A DNA stretch of 64,000 bases, from NCBI GenBank assembly GCA_018136815.1, contig CM030939.1, forward strand, positions 4,085,419 to 4,149,418, given 5' to 3'. This document shows, piece after piece, positions 12,201 to 22,925 of this stretch. This DNA comes from Isochrysis galbana. Taxonomy: Eukaryota > Haptophyta > Isochrysidales > Isochrysidaceae. Within the stretch, counting starts at the first letter, position 1, and the number at the start of each line of letters is the position of its first letter. The notes beneath the pieces were generated by a model. It did not search any database. It had not been told where the DNA came from and saw only the letters and a program-made list of their open reading frames with translations. The translations under genes were made by a program, and so were the position numbers.

Positions 12201-15200
12201 TGTGCTTGCTGACGGCTTGCTCCGTTCGCAGACGTGTGGGTCCTTTCAGCGCGTGTACGGCCCCAAGGCGATCGGCGGCTGGAACTTGCAGCGCGCATAC
12301 TGCACGTCGCCGGTCTCATCTTGCGTGCTATTCTCATCGATAGCTGCACTTTTTGGCGCAGGCCAGTCCAACTACAGCGCGGCGAACTGCTGCTTAGACG
12401 CGTTGTCCTCGCACCGGCAGTTGTGTGGCCAGGCCTGCTCGAGCGTGCAGTGGGGACCATGGGCCAGGGTCGGCATGGCTGCCGGCGACGCGGTAGGCGC
12501 GCGGCTGCAGCGGTCGGGTATCAGGCTGATCGAGGCAGCCGACGGCGCGGTAGCCTTCGCTGCGGCATTGCAGCCTCGCGCGCCGTCGGCTTTTGCGCTA
12601 GTGCTAGTGGACTGGCGCCGGCTAGTTGGCACTATGCCTGCAGCTCCGGTGCTGCTATCGGGGCTAATCGAAGGAGGCGCTGTTGTTCCCACAGCGTCGT
12701 CAGATGGCGCGGGGGATCCAGAGTCGCGCGCTGCGGTCGACTTGGCGGCAGTGGTGGAGACGGCTCGGCGGATCGCGGGCGGTCGGATCGACGCGGACAT
12801 GCCATTGATGGAATCGGGTCTCGACTCCTTGGGTGCAGTGGAGCTAGGCAACCAGCTCCAGCGTGCCTTGGGCGGCGCAGCGGCGCTTCCGAGCACGCTT
12901 GTCTTCGACCACCCAACGGCGCGCCAGATCGCCACTTTCTTCGCATCTCTCGCAGCCCCGGCTACGGGTGCTTCATCGAGGGGCGCGCTGCCGGAGAGCG
13001 CTCACGGAGTCGCTTCGATCGCGGGCGAGGGCGTCTACGTTGATGGATTGAGCGTCGCGCTGCCGGGAGGCGCGGTGGACGTCAGCGGTTTGTACTCGGT
13101 GAGTGCGAGCCGCGCAGACCTAGTCGGCGAAGTGCCCTGGGACCGCTGGGAGCTAGAGGCGCTGCCTGCTTCCGCCGATGACGTGGCACGGCGTGTTCGC
13201 TACGGCGCTTTCCTCGACCGCGTCGACCTGTTCGACAACGAGATGTTTAGCATCTCTCCAGCGGAGGCGTCGGCGATGGATCCGCAGCAGCGGCTGCTGT
13301 TGGAGCACGGATATGACTCACTGCATGCCGCCGGCCATCGGAGGGCTGCGCTCTCGGACACCACTTGCGGCGTGTTCATTGCGATTTCGAACGTGGACTA
13401 CACGTCGCTACTCCAAACATCCGCTGCGGGGGGTAGCGTCTACGCTGCCACGGGGAGTGCTCATTCGATCGCTTCGGGTCGGATATCCTACGTCCTGGGG
13501 CTCCAAGGTCCGTGCGTGTCGTATGACACGGCTTGCTCGGCATCGCTGGTGGCATGCCACGCGGGGGCTCGCGCGGTTCAGCTGAGCGAGTGTGTCGGCG
13601 GTGTGGTTGCCGGTGTGAATGTGATGCTTTTGCCTCATCTGAGCAGGAGCTTCGCGATCGCCGGGATGCTCTCTGCTCGTGGACGTTGCCACACCTTCGA
13701 CGCGCGCGCTGACGGGTATGCCCGAGGCGAGGCTTGTGGGGCCCTCGCCTTGTCACACACGTCTGCGGCGCGACTGGCGCTTACCACATACGTGGCTGGG
13801 AGCTGTGTGCGGCAGGATGGGCGGAGCGCCAGCCTGACGGCGCCGAATGGCACGGCGCAGCGCGCCCTCTTGGAGCTGTCGCTTTCTGACGCCGCCTTGC
13901 CACCCGAGGACGTCGGCCGATGGGAGGCGCACGGCACGGGTACCGCGCTGGGTGACCCGATAGAAGTGCGCTCTCTTCGCGAGTCCGTCCTCACGCAGAG
14001 GACCGGCGCTCGCGCACTTCCCGTCAGTAGCGTCAAGGCGATTGGCGGCCACGGCGAGCCGGCTGCGGGCGCGAGCGGCCTGATGCATTTGATCGCATCG
14101 CTTCACCGCGCTCGAGCTTGTGGGAATGCCCAGCTGCGCACGTTGAACGCTCACGTGCGAGACGTGCTGCACGGCGCGTGCCCGGCCGTCTTGTCACTGC
14201 AGGACGGGTCTTGCAGCCCTCCGCCTGAACGGATGGAGAGCACGATGCCTGGCGGTGTGAGTTCCTTTGGATATAGTGGCACTATCGCAAGCGTGCTTGT
14301 TGGCGCGGCCGGCGAGGTGGCAGCCGTCTCGTCGCGTGCACACACCGAGCAAGCTCCGCTTCGCACGCACAAGAGGCGTCGTTTCGAGGTGCGGCTGGCG
14401 CCGCACCCATTGTGCGCGCGGCACGAGCGCTCCGGCGAGGGCGTGCTGTCCCGCCGCGTCGTGGACGCGGCGTTGTTGGCGGTGGTCTTTGACCACGTCG
14501 TGGGTGGGCGCGTGCTGTTCCCCGCGGCGGGCTTCTTGGAGCTTGCGCGAGAGTGCGCGGTGTCTACGAGCGAGGTTGGGCGGGTGCCGCGCACGCTTTT
14601 GGAGCGCGTCTTTTTCTTGCAACCGCTTGCGCTCGCTGGCGAGCACGTGCTGATCGAGTGCAGCGTCGACGGCCGGTCCGGACGCTTCGAGGTGGCGAGT
14701 GCTTGCCGTGATGAGGCGCGCACGGTGCACTGCGCCGGGTCGGCGCGCCCGGCTGCGGCGGCGGGCGCTGCAGTGGCTCTCGCACCGATATCCGCGATGT
14801 GCTCGCACGCCTATGGCGCGGCCGAAGTGTACGATCGGATGCGGTCGTTGAGTTTGGAGTACGGCAAGACGTACAGGACGCTTGCGATCGTCCGCGCATC
14901 TGCTCCGTCGGCCGGCGTCGCGGTCGCGGGTCTCCACCGGCGTCATCGGCTTGAGGGCACGCAGGTGCACCCGGCGGACTTGGACGGCGCGTTGCAGCTT
15001 ATGCAGATGCTCTCGAGGGAAAGCAGGCGAACACGGCTGCCGTTTGCCGTGGGCTGTGCCATGCTGACTCGGTCGGTCGGCTGTGTGTGGGCTGCTGTCG
15101 CCGGCGAGGGTGACGGTCGCTCCGCGGTGTGGATGCAGAGTGCACGTCGTCCGAGCACACCGGCGGTGTATTTGCGAGGATTTGAATGCCGACTACTCAC

Positions 15201-18200
15201 TTCCTCGGCCGTTGGACGTTCGACGCGACAGCACTTGTATAAAATCGTCTGGCATAGCCACCCTGTGTCGACAGCAGAGCGCGATGCGCTTACAACGTCT
15301 GCTTCTGCTTCATGCCTTGTTGGGACGGACAGTAGATTGAGGTTATTTGGAGAACTTGTCCAGCCAAGCACGTCCGTCTCACCATCGCTTGCGCTGGCAA
15401 CCTTTTGTCGGCACGGTATTTTTGACCTTGATCCGATTGCTATGGCCATTACGTCCCTCTCCCTCGCAACATCATGTGTTGGGAGCAAGCTATCATCGCC
15501 CCTTTGTTTCATCGGAGGCGGTGTTCAATCTGAAGCGCTTTACAATGGGGCGCCCTGGGGACATGCTGGAATCGTCGGGATCGGTCGTTCTGCACGGAGC
15601 GAGCTGAATTCATACGCGCCTTCTTGTGTCGCGCTCTCATCCTGGGATGCCGTCATTTCAAGTGCTGCCCTAGAGTCCGCTTGCTCACCCACAATTGAGC
15701 CAGAGGTCTTGCTGACGACGAACGGCCAATTCGTGCCTCGCCTTATCCAAGCGAGGTATGATGATCTCTGCATTCGACTGCATTTTGATGCTCGAGGTAC
15801 CTTGAGCGACCTGCGTGTCGTGGCGCAGAAGAAGTCGCGACGCTCGCTGTTAGGAAGTGATCTTGTTGAGCTGTCTATTTCCCATGTGGGGCTCAATTTT
15901 CGCGATGTACTGAATGTTCTTGGCGTATATCCCGGAGATCCTGGTCCTCCCGGTACCGACTGCGCCGCCACCGTTCTCGCAATCCGCAGCCAAGATCGGA
16001 CCATTGACATTGGAACCCAAGTTCTTGGCCATGCCGCCGGAGCGTTGGCAACACTTGCATGGACAGACGTGCGTCTACTTGCCTCAAAGCCAATTGAAAT
16101 GCCAGAAGACAAGGCAAGTACCCTCCCGACTGCGTGGAGCACTGCGCATGCGACTTACGTGTATTCATTTGTCCAAAGCGGAGGCCGCATCCTGTTGCAT
16201 GCTGGTGCTGGAGGAGTAGGCCTAGTGAGTTTCGAGTACGGCCATTGGCTCGGGTTGTGGCTTTACTCTACTGCTGGCCGTCCATTCAAGCATGCCTACC
16301 TCCGCAAATTGGGGTTGTGCAGCTTGTTGTCGAGTTCTCGCCATGCAATTGCGTTCGGCTATGGAACGGCGGCGAGCTTGAAGTCTAGACGGTTTCACTG
16401 CGTGCTGAATAGCCTTTCCGGTGACATCATATCTTGCTCCGCAGCCTTGGCGAGTGAACAAGGAACCCTGACCGAAATTGGCAAACGTGGTGTGTGGTCG
16501 GAACCCCGCATGGATGCCGCCTCTATCCGTTACGTCGTTCTTGCCCTAGACAGCACCATGGAGCACACACCATCTTGGACAAGGGGAACTCTCCGTCTTT
16601 TGTCAAGGAGAGCTCGTCAAAGCGTCGTGCATGGATTGCCTCTACAAATGTTCGATTTGCATCGACAGGTTGTATCGGCATTTCGATGTCTCCAGAGCGG
16701 TTCAAATTTCGGTAAAGTCGTGGTGAGAGTAGCAGGGGCAGCCAGAATATCGGTGGAAGGCCCTCATCTCTTGACTGGAGGTAGCGGTGGACTTGCCCTC
16801 GAGACGGCAAAATGGCTTGCCACAAATGGGGCATCTATTCTTGCGTTCTCGTCAAGGAGTGGAGGACTTGCTACGTCGTATACCTCGGGCCTGCTATCTC
16901 ACGCCAAGTGTTTCGCTGGTCGTTGCGATTCGGCTGATGGCGTGGATGTGCGCAAGTTATTGGCCTCGTGCTGTGACGGCCTAGTCGGTCCAAACGATTG
17001 GAGAGGTGTCTGGCACACTGCAGGTTTACTTGCGGACGGCATTCTACGCTCTCAAACGTGGTCGTCTATGCGACGAGCGTATGCGCCAAAGGCAGTCGGG
17101 GCCTGGCACGTCCAAGAGGCTTTCATGACCACACCTCTCGCGTGTTGCGTGTTCTTCTCATCGATAGCAGCCCTATTTGGAGCTGGTCAATCAAATTATA
17201 GTGCAGCCAATTGTTGCTTGGATGCCTTTTCTTCTCACCGGCGGTCCCGAGGCCACGCATGTTTGAGCGTCCAGTGGGGCCCATGGGCAAAGATTGGCAT
17301 GGCTACAAGTGACGTCCTCAGTGTTCGCTTGCAAGGCTCTGGGATCGGATCGATCGCATTTGAAGATGCTACATCTGGTTTCTCGGCAGTGTTGCAAGCC
17401 CGGGTTCCTTCGACAATCGCATTGGTGATTGTGAACTGGTCACTACTGACTAGCACGTTGTCCGTCACACCGGCATTGTTGACTGAATTGAGTGTCACAA
17501 GTCCAACAAGGATTCGTGCGGCCTCCTCGGGACTGCTTATTGAAACTCGTTCGCAAACAGGGCCATCAGAGGTCCTAGACATTGTACAACGTATTACGGG
17601 ACGGACTGTCGATGTAGACGCGCCACTCATGGACTCCGGCTTAGACTCGCTGAGTGTTGTGGAATTACGAAATCAGCTTCAGGCCGTGTGTTCTAGCGGG
17701 ATGGCCTTGCCGACCACGCTTGTATTCGACCACCCGACCGTGCGCCAACTTGTTCACTTCTTGGCTGTCGAGACTGATTCTCCGCCACAGAGGGTTGCGG
17801 ACGCATCGAGCAAGCCTGTGGCGGCCGCGCGCAAGGCAGTATGTGCAGCCGGTCTTCAAACTCTTCAGCCAAGGGGCGCGGACACCCTCCGAGCAGCGAG
17901 TCGTGTGGCATTCACAGCCGCAGATCTAGTATCTGAGATACCCATTGATCGGTGGTCAATTGAGTCGGTTGCTCCACAACCTGATGCCATCGCAAGGCGT
18001 ATCCGCTTCGGTGCATTCTTGGCATCGCTCGACCAGTTTGACAACTCCTTTTTCGGAGTGTCATTATCTGAGGCGTTTGCCATGGATCCACAACAGCGTC
18101 TGCTCTTAGAAAGGGGATACGCTTCCCTATGTGATGTCGGGCTTCGCAAGTCGAACATCATGGACGCCTTGATTGGTGTATTCATAGGGCTAGGGACCCA

Positions 18201-19760
18201 AGACTTCTCCACGATGCTGAATAACCTCCCGGCGGGATCCAGCGTGTATGCGGCAACCGGAAGTGCTCAATCTGTCGCTTCTGGGCGACTTTCTTTCGTG
18301 CTCGGACTTCAAGGACCGTGCATATCTTACGACACGGCGTGCTCATCTACACTAGTGGCATATCACGAGACTGTGCGATCCTTGCATATGAGTGAATGTA
18401 CCCATGGTGTTTTGGCGGGCATTAGTATCATGCTAGTACCTAATTTGAGCCTCAATTTCGCTGCTGCTGGGATGTTGTCACCGTATGGTCGGTGCCACAC
18501 CTTCGACTCTCGCGCTGACGGTTACGTACGGGGAGAGGCGTGCTGTGCCGCAACGCTTTCGAGCGTGACCTCCTCGGACGCGCAAGGGGTGTTATCGCTC
18601 GGAAGCTGCGTGCGCCAAGATGGCCGGAGTGCCAGCCTCACTGCGCCCAATGGCAAGGCACAACAGCAGCTTCTCCAGGCAACACTTACGGATGCAGCAA
18701 TGACTCCAGCTTCAATTTTGACTTGGGAGGCCCATGGCACAGGCACTGCTCTCGGAGACCCTATTGAGATGCGATCCATAGGGGCGGCCGTGCTATGCCG
18801 ACGAAACTTGTTTATGCCGACATCAATTAGCAGTTGCAAGGCCAATGCTGGGCACAGTGAGCCAGCGGCCGGTGGCTCTGGGCTGATTCGGCTCGCAATT
18901 TCCCTCGGGTGCAGAGCACGATGTGCGAATGCGCAGCTACGTCGCTTGAATCCTCATGTGGGCGCGGCTCTTGAGAGTGTGCCAAGCACGTCGTTGCCAG
19001 TTCAACTCGCGATCGTCGAGGCATCGCATGTTGACCTGCGCCCCAATGCCGGTTTGAGCTCGTTCGGCTACAGCGGCACGATTGCGAGTGCGATCCTGAG
19101 TTGCATACGACTATGGCTCCCGCTATGTAGTAGGCCATCCGTGCGCTACAAGAGCAAACGATTCGGCTGGAGAGGACACAATAGCGCCGTCATCAAAGAG
19201 GCCTCGCCACTGGGCTCGCATGTTGCAGCTAGCGGCTTGATTGTGTGGCAGCGTCACATGAGCCCACGCGAACTTTCTTACCAACGCGGTCATCAGATTG
19301 GCTATGTTCCTCTCATAGCGGGCACGAGCTACATCGTTTTGGCCCGAGAAGTGATGGCCGTATGCGCTCCTGGGCCATTTCGAATCGAGCATGCAAGCTT
19401 CCACACTTTCTTTTTTCTCGATGCGTACCAAGGAGAGGATGTCGCCATGCAGCAGATTTCATATCGCGAGGCGACTGGTGTCATCATGATTGAATCAGAT
19501 CCTGGTAACAACCGTACTCTTCATGCGGAATTGCACGCCAAAAGTTTCGAGCCGCCGGTCATCCAACGCTTAGATTTCCAAAAGGTCACGGGTTATCCTC
19601 GAAAAGTCGTTGCGAAGGACTTCTACGCCAACATCGGCAACAATTATCAAGGAGAGTTCCGCACGATGGCTGAATCATGGGTCAGTTCGGAAGAGGTTGT
19701 GTCTCGCATCGTCTTTGACCACCACGACACAGAGCCATTTTTGCGTGGATGTGCTTGGTT
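1..19760 (+). CDS. Giant modular type I polyketide synthase PKS-A (internal part, both ends missing)
   Basis: This is the inside of a multimodular polyketide synthase that extends an acyl chain on carrier-protein domains. Visible domains in order are DH-ER-KR-ACP, then KS-DH-ER-KR-ACP three times, then KS and the start of another DH. Every KS has the active-site motif DTACS and the EAHGTGT histidine motif. Every KR has TGGSGGL and the NYSAAN tyrosine. Every ACP has GLDSL. No acyltransferase lies after any KS, so malonyl units must be loaded by a separate enzyme. The frame is open from 5578 to the gap. Before that it is broken by single-base length differences in G/C runs, which look like consensus errors. 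No intron is seen in 19.8 kb. The left end is cut by the window edge and the right end by unsequenced bases, so start and stop are unknown. Confidence 0.9.
3350..8110 (+). other. PKS-A module P2: KS-DH-ER-KR-ACP, fully reducing
   Basis: The KS spans about 3350-4620 with its active-site cysteine codon at 3847-3849. The DH starts about 4740 with catalytic His at 4806-4808 and the DxxxQ motif near 5290. The ER lies at about 6100-7080, the KR at about 7090-7760 with catalytic Tyr at 7528-7530, and the ACP serine is at 7981-7983. The complete KR-DH-ER set predicts a fully saturated two-carbon extension. Two one-base deletions in this unit relative to the next (near 5410 and 5530, both in G runs) interrupt the frame. 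The KS motif that usually reads KxNxGH is here KAIGGH, with Asn replaced by Ile; the essential Lys and His remain. Confidence 0.88.
8190..12950 (+). other. PKS-A module P3: KS-DH-ER-KR-ACP, fully reducing
   Basis: This is the intact reference copy of the array. The KS cysteine is at 8689-8691, the DH histidine at 9649-9651, the KR tyrosine at 12373-12375 and the ACP serine at 12826-12828. The ER lies between, at about 10950-11930. The reading frame is unbroken throughout. It is virtually base-for-base the same as module P2, synonymous positions included. One of the few substitutions is at about 11939, where S becomes G just before the KR. It would add a saturated two-carbon unit. Confidence 0.9.
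13040..17770 (+). other. PKS-A module P4: chimeric KS-DH-ER-KR-ACP
   Basis: The KS (cysteine 13534-13536) and DH of this module belong to the near-identical GC-rich repeat. From about 15178 the same open frame continues into an ER (about 15780-16740), KR (about 16760-17430, Tyr 17197-17199) and ACP (Ser 17647-17649). These are clearly homologous but strongly diverged and far less GC-rich. All catalytic motifs are kept, so the module should still be fully reducing. The junction lies at the end of the DH, in the linker before the ER. The repeat therefore stops in the middle of a module and not at a module border. Confidence 0.88.
17880..19760 (+). other. PKS-A module P5 (partial): KS plus a different type of DH
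   Basis: The KS has DTACSST with cysteine at 18340-18342, EAHGTGT, and a canonical KANAGH motif, unlike the repeat copies. After it, from about 19220, comes a dehydratase of another kind. It has RGHQIGYVPLIAGTSY where the other DH domains have HxxxGxxxxP, so both the Gly and the Pro are replaced. It also has a KDFYANIGNNYQGEFR segment that recalls animal-FAS-like dehydratases. The second DH half is cut by the 100-N gap. Whether this DH is active cannot be judged. The rest of the module is not in the assembly. Confidence 0.8.
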
Positions 19761-19860
19761 NNNNNNNNNNNNNNNNNNNNNNNNNNNNNNNNNNNNNNNN
19801 NNNNNNNNNNNNNNNNNNNNNNNNNNNNNNNNNNNNNNNNNNNNNNNNNNNNNNNNNNNN
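19761..19860. other. Assembly gap of exactly 100 N
   Basis: The run of 100 undetermined bases is the same length as the one at 56081-56180, which suggests a fixed-size placeholder of unknown true length. It removes the 3' part of PKS-A. PKS coding is on the left and a reverse-strand LINE on the right. Confidence 0.97.
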
Positions 19861-20215
19861 GGGCACGAATCCTAGTTGATTTTCCGATATTATTTTTCCT
19901 ATTACTTTGCTAAGTCTGTTGGTTAGGATCTTGGCTAGAATTTTGTAATCGCTTTGTAGTAGGGTGATAGGCCTATAGTTACGTGGGTCTCTCGCGTCTC
20001 CCTTCTTATAGAGTAGTATTATGTCGCCTTCTCTCATGGTAAACGCTAGGGTCCCCGTGACCAATGCTTGGTTGTACAGTCGGGTTAGCAGCGGAGCCGC
20101 TGTTTTTTCGTGTGCTTTATATACTTCCGCCGGCAGCCCATCCGGGCCCGCGCTCTTTCCGGGGCCTATAGGAAAGCTTCCGTCGAGAAACGAGCCTTGG
20201 CCCGCTGAAACATAA
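19861..20215 (-). mobile_element. LINE (non-LTR) reverse transcriptase fragment
   Basis: Read on the minus strand, this encodes the early part of a LINE reverse transcriptase. It shows GKSAGPDGLPAEVYK, then DIILLYKKGDARDPRNYRPI, a KILAKILTNRL segment, and ENQLGFVP running into the gap. These are the N-terminal RT motifs of L1/Tx1-like elements. The catalytic FADD/YADD motif would lie in the missing bases. The start of homology near 20215 is abrupt, so the piece is probably truncated. The element faces the PKS gene tail-to-tail. Confidence 0.85.
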
Positions 20216-20386
20216 AGATGCCAGCGGGTCGAATAGGCCGCCTTGGACACGAATGTGCCTGCTTCGCGTGCGAGTGCTCAAGGCGCAGCCGTGTGGGTCT
20301 CAGTGGGCTTGCCAGCCTCCTTCCCGCGCGCACGGTGCCGTCTGGTGTGCATTGAGAAGGGCAAAAGAAGGAGTTGGTGAAGAGAG

Positions 20387-20590
20387 TTGGTTGAGGTGGA
20401 ACTCACCACTCTCAAGTTTTCCGGAAACCAAGTCTGGAACCGCGCCGGCTGGAATGTCAATGACAATCACAAACTGTTGCACCTCGACGCAACAAACACG
20501 GCGCTCACGGGAAATGGATTTGCGCGTCTGCTCACAAAGCTCAAAACCCTGCACACCCTGGATGCCTCAGACATCCCGTCGTTGGGCAAC
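20387..20590 (+). pseudogene. Possible leucine-rich-repeat gene fragment
   Basis: The plus-strand translation carries about two LRR-like turns: LTTLKFSGNQ, then LLHLDATNTALTGNGFARLL, then LKTLHTLDASDIPSLG. The spacing of Leu and Asp/Asn fits LRR proteins, but only about 65 residues are covered and no start, stop context or splice sites stand out. On the opposite strand the end of another open frame overlaps it. I treat it as a fragment. It may be chance patterning. Confidence 0.3.
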
Positions 20591-21114
20591 ACCCTGCCGA
20601 CGCGGCGCGCGGGCGGCCTGCCGGCGAATTCTAGCATTTCTTTTGCCGAACTCAGTTGCAGAACTACGTGGAGTTTATCGTCTGGTGTGTTCGCAATTGT
20701 GTACAGATCAGCCGACAATGAGCTTAAATTACTCGCAATTCTAATTGCCAATGTCCACTCTTGGGCGGCAATGGCCTTTCTATAAAGTTCACGCAAGGAG
20801 TCTTGTCGCAGTCGTTCAGTCGCAAATTCGCCAAGGGCAACCTGCTTGATAACCGCAAGAAGGCTGACCTGTTTTCGCAGTCGTTCAGTGGCAAATTCTA
20901 GCATCTGTTTTGCCGAATTCAGTTGCAGAACTACGTGGAGTTTATTGGCTGGCGTGTTCGCAATTGTGTACATATCAGCCGACAATGAGCTTAAATTACT
21001 CGCAATTCTAATTGCCAGTGTCCACTCTTTGGCGCCAATGGCATCATTGCATTTTTTATAAAGTTCAAACAAGAAGTCTTTAGGCATCTCCATCTGATAC
21101 GTTACCGGTGACAT
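20467..21114 (-). CDS. Hypothetical protein with two 89-residue tandem repeats
   Basis: The reading frame starts at an ATG at 21114. It encodes two nearly identical units, each with EWTLAIRIASNLSSLSAD followed by YTIANTP and KLHVVLQL-SAK-MLEFA. The second unit lies 267 bp (89 codons) from the first. The composition looks helical and TPR-like, but I recognise no family. The repeat part covers about 20625-21100. The last 50 or so codons run antisense to an LRR-like frame and are probably not real coding sequence, so the true 3' end may be a splice or a break near 20625. No neighbour suggests a function. It could be a gene remnant or part of an unrecognised element. Confidence 0.4.
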   Translation of the reverse strand: MSPVTYQMEMPKDFLFELYKKCNDAIGAKEWTLAIRIASNLSSLSADMYTIANTPANKLHVVLQLNSAKQMLEFATERLRKQVSLLAVIKQVALGEFATERLRQDSLRELYRKAIAAQEWTLAIRIASNLSSLSADLYTIANTPDDKLHVVLQLSSAKEMLEFAGRPPARRVGRVLPNDGMSEASRVCRVLSFVSRRANPFPVSAVFVASRCNSL

Positions 21115-22550
21115 ATGAAATGCTTACTACATACCGGTACAAAAAAGAAGTCGTTCGGTGTTCGTTCGGCGAGACTGGATGCGATGTCCCATTTTCTGCG
21201 GTCAAATCTGCACCAGTGCCACTTCCAAAAATGTAATACAATAATTGGCACGAATGCCAGTATACATCTGAAACCTGCAAGTTTGTACCTTAATAAGGGA
21301 GTCCTTTAAGTAGAACTTATACCGTCCACATGGGGGGCATTTGCCAAAAAAACAACCAAACCTGAGGTTGCACCCTCTTCGAAGGGGGGGTGCAAATCCC
21401 CCCTCCCCCTCTCCCTCTCCCTCGCCTCGCTCTCACCCATCACCCATCACCATCACCCATCACCCATCTCTCTCCCCGCGGCGCGCGGCGCGTCGCCATG
21501 CGGCGGCGCGCCTCGGCATGCTCTCAGAGGTCCTTTGGGGGCTCCCAGATCCCAGAGAGGGCCAGCAAGCCAGCAAGGGCAGCTCAAGGGGCAGTGGAGG
21601 CTGGGGCTCAGCCCCTGGCCCCCCCTGCCTCTCCTATCTCCTACGCTCTGTCGGAGCGAAGCTCGTTTCCTCTTTGGAAACGAGCCGCGGAGGCGCACCG
21701 GCGGCTAGCGCGGCGCACGGTTCATCCGGGGAGCCCGGAACGGGCTCATCGGGAGGACGGGGAGGGCAAATGACGGGCATGTGAGGTGGACGGGAGAGTG
21801 GCACGGAGCGCGAATCGGAGGGACGGAGGGCGTAGAAAAGGGCGCGGCGAGCAGATACCGCTTACTTGGGACTCGTAGGGACTCGTAGACTCGAAAGGAT
21901 GACTCGGAAGACTCGGGGCTTGGGGGTACTCAGGGGGCTGCAGGTCACCAACAGGCGATCCTAAGCAGCATAGCATAAGGACATGAGCTTACAATACATT
22001 TGACGTGGTGCGAAAACGCCGAAATCACGAAATTGGTCAAAAACGCAAAAAAACCTCCGACTACTCCATAACCATAAGACAATGGTGGCACGAAAAAAAG
22101 CACTGAAGATGGTAGTTGGCGCCGGTGCCGTCATTGCACGCCAAGCACCTGAGTTGGGAGCGTTTGGGTAACTAACTCCATTGCACACTCTGCATGGGTC
22201 GTGGGGGGGGGGGGGGGGGGGGGGGGCGCGTTCGCGCGAGCAGAGAGCGCAGGGGACTCCCGCCAGGTTTTCGTGGCAACGTTCTCCCGCGCTTCCAAGA
22301 CCAAGCATAATTGACGAATTTATTACAGGTACTGTTGCCCAAGCCGGTAGGGGACCTCATATCAGCCCTAGAGGGCCCCTATAGCCCTCCCACGGCCCCT
22401 AGAGGCTCCCTATGTATATATAGCCATATGTACTATATATGGCTTCATCGTCCACCTGGTGGATTAGGCATATACGAGGGTTAACCGCCATATAAGCAGG
22501 TTACAGGTTATTGATTGTTGATTGGGAAGAGCCAGTGACAAGTGAGCCAT
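21115..22550. other. Non-coding, repeat-derived stretch
   Basis: No convincing gene is seen. At about 21385-21480 there are CCCTCT and CACCCAT short repeats. At about 21590-21640 a GC-rich segment (ggctggggct ... ctggcc ... cctgcctctcc) matches the interior of the dispersed B family seen at 26719 and 32412. A 24-base poly-G run occupies 22203-22226. Around 22420-22445 an AT-rich inverted repeat (AGCCATAT ... ATATGGCT) lies in otherwise low-information sequence. Confidence 0.6.
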
Positions 22551-22572
22551 GAATATTAATTGACACGCGCGC

Positions 22573-22920
22573 CACTAACCACTAATCTTATGATTGGTCG
22601 CCATGGAGGGGGGCCTCGCGCCCCCCCCACTCTCTCGACTCCCCTCATGGGGGGCGAGAACCATCCACCCCCCTGCACTGCCTCTTGGCATGTAGGGGGG
22701 ACTCACCCAGACTGCGAGAGGAAGGACGTGCTGGGGTGCGCGGGGTCGGTGCGTGCACTGGGGGGAGGACACAAATATCGAGGGGAGGGGGCAGTGCCCC
22801 TTCCCCCCGGTAGCACTCGGACACCTGGCTCGTCAGGCATGGCGGGAATCCGGGACGGAAAAGTTGTGTCCAATTAGCTAGTGGCTAGTGGGGTTGGCTA
22901 GGATATAACATTAATTATTT
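22573..22920 (+). mobile_element. Short retroposon-like element, family A, copy 1, with 19-bp target duplications
   Basis: The 348-bp insert is bounded by a perfect 19-bp direct repeat, TATTAATTGACACGCGCGC, at 22554-22572 and 22921-22939. It ends in ataacattaattattt. Its right half (about 22720-22915) occurs again in reverse orientation at 26468-26680. It has no reading frame of note and no terminal inverted repeat. A target duplication this long points to LINE-assisted retroposition, so SINE-like is the best label. I found no clear RNA polymerase III boxes. Confidence 0.6.
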
Positions 22921-22925
22921 TATTA

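Larger units (their letters stand above)
1..15178 (+). repeat. Tandem array of 4.84-kb PKS modules, three units plus a partial fourth
   Basis: The same sequence starts at 1, 4840, 9683 and 14528, giving unit lengths of 4839, 4843 and 4845 bp. 4845 is an exact multiple of three (1615 codons). The shortfalls of 6 and 2 bp equal the net of eight and two single-base differences in G/C runs. I saw only a handful of substitutions, near 11939, 13902, 15002 and 15030. Similarity ends at about 15178. Near-identity at silent sites means very recent duplication, ongoing gene conversion, or repeat handling by the assembler. Confidence 0.93.

Noticed and set aside
1-19760. Bacterial origin or contamination for the PKS genes
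   Set aside because: The scaffold carries GT-AG introns, LINE and copia remnants and eukaryotic genes on both sides; ancient transfer of PKS domains remains possible but is not shown here.
21341-21784. A 147-residue frame at the start of the repeat-derived stretch
   Set aside because: It consists of CACCCAT/CCCTCT simple repeats and family B sequence without domain features.
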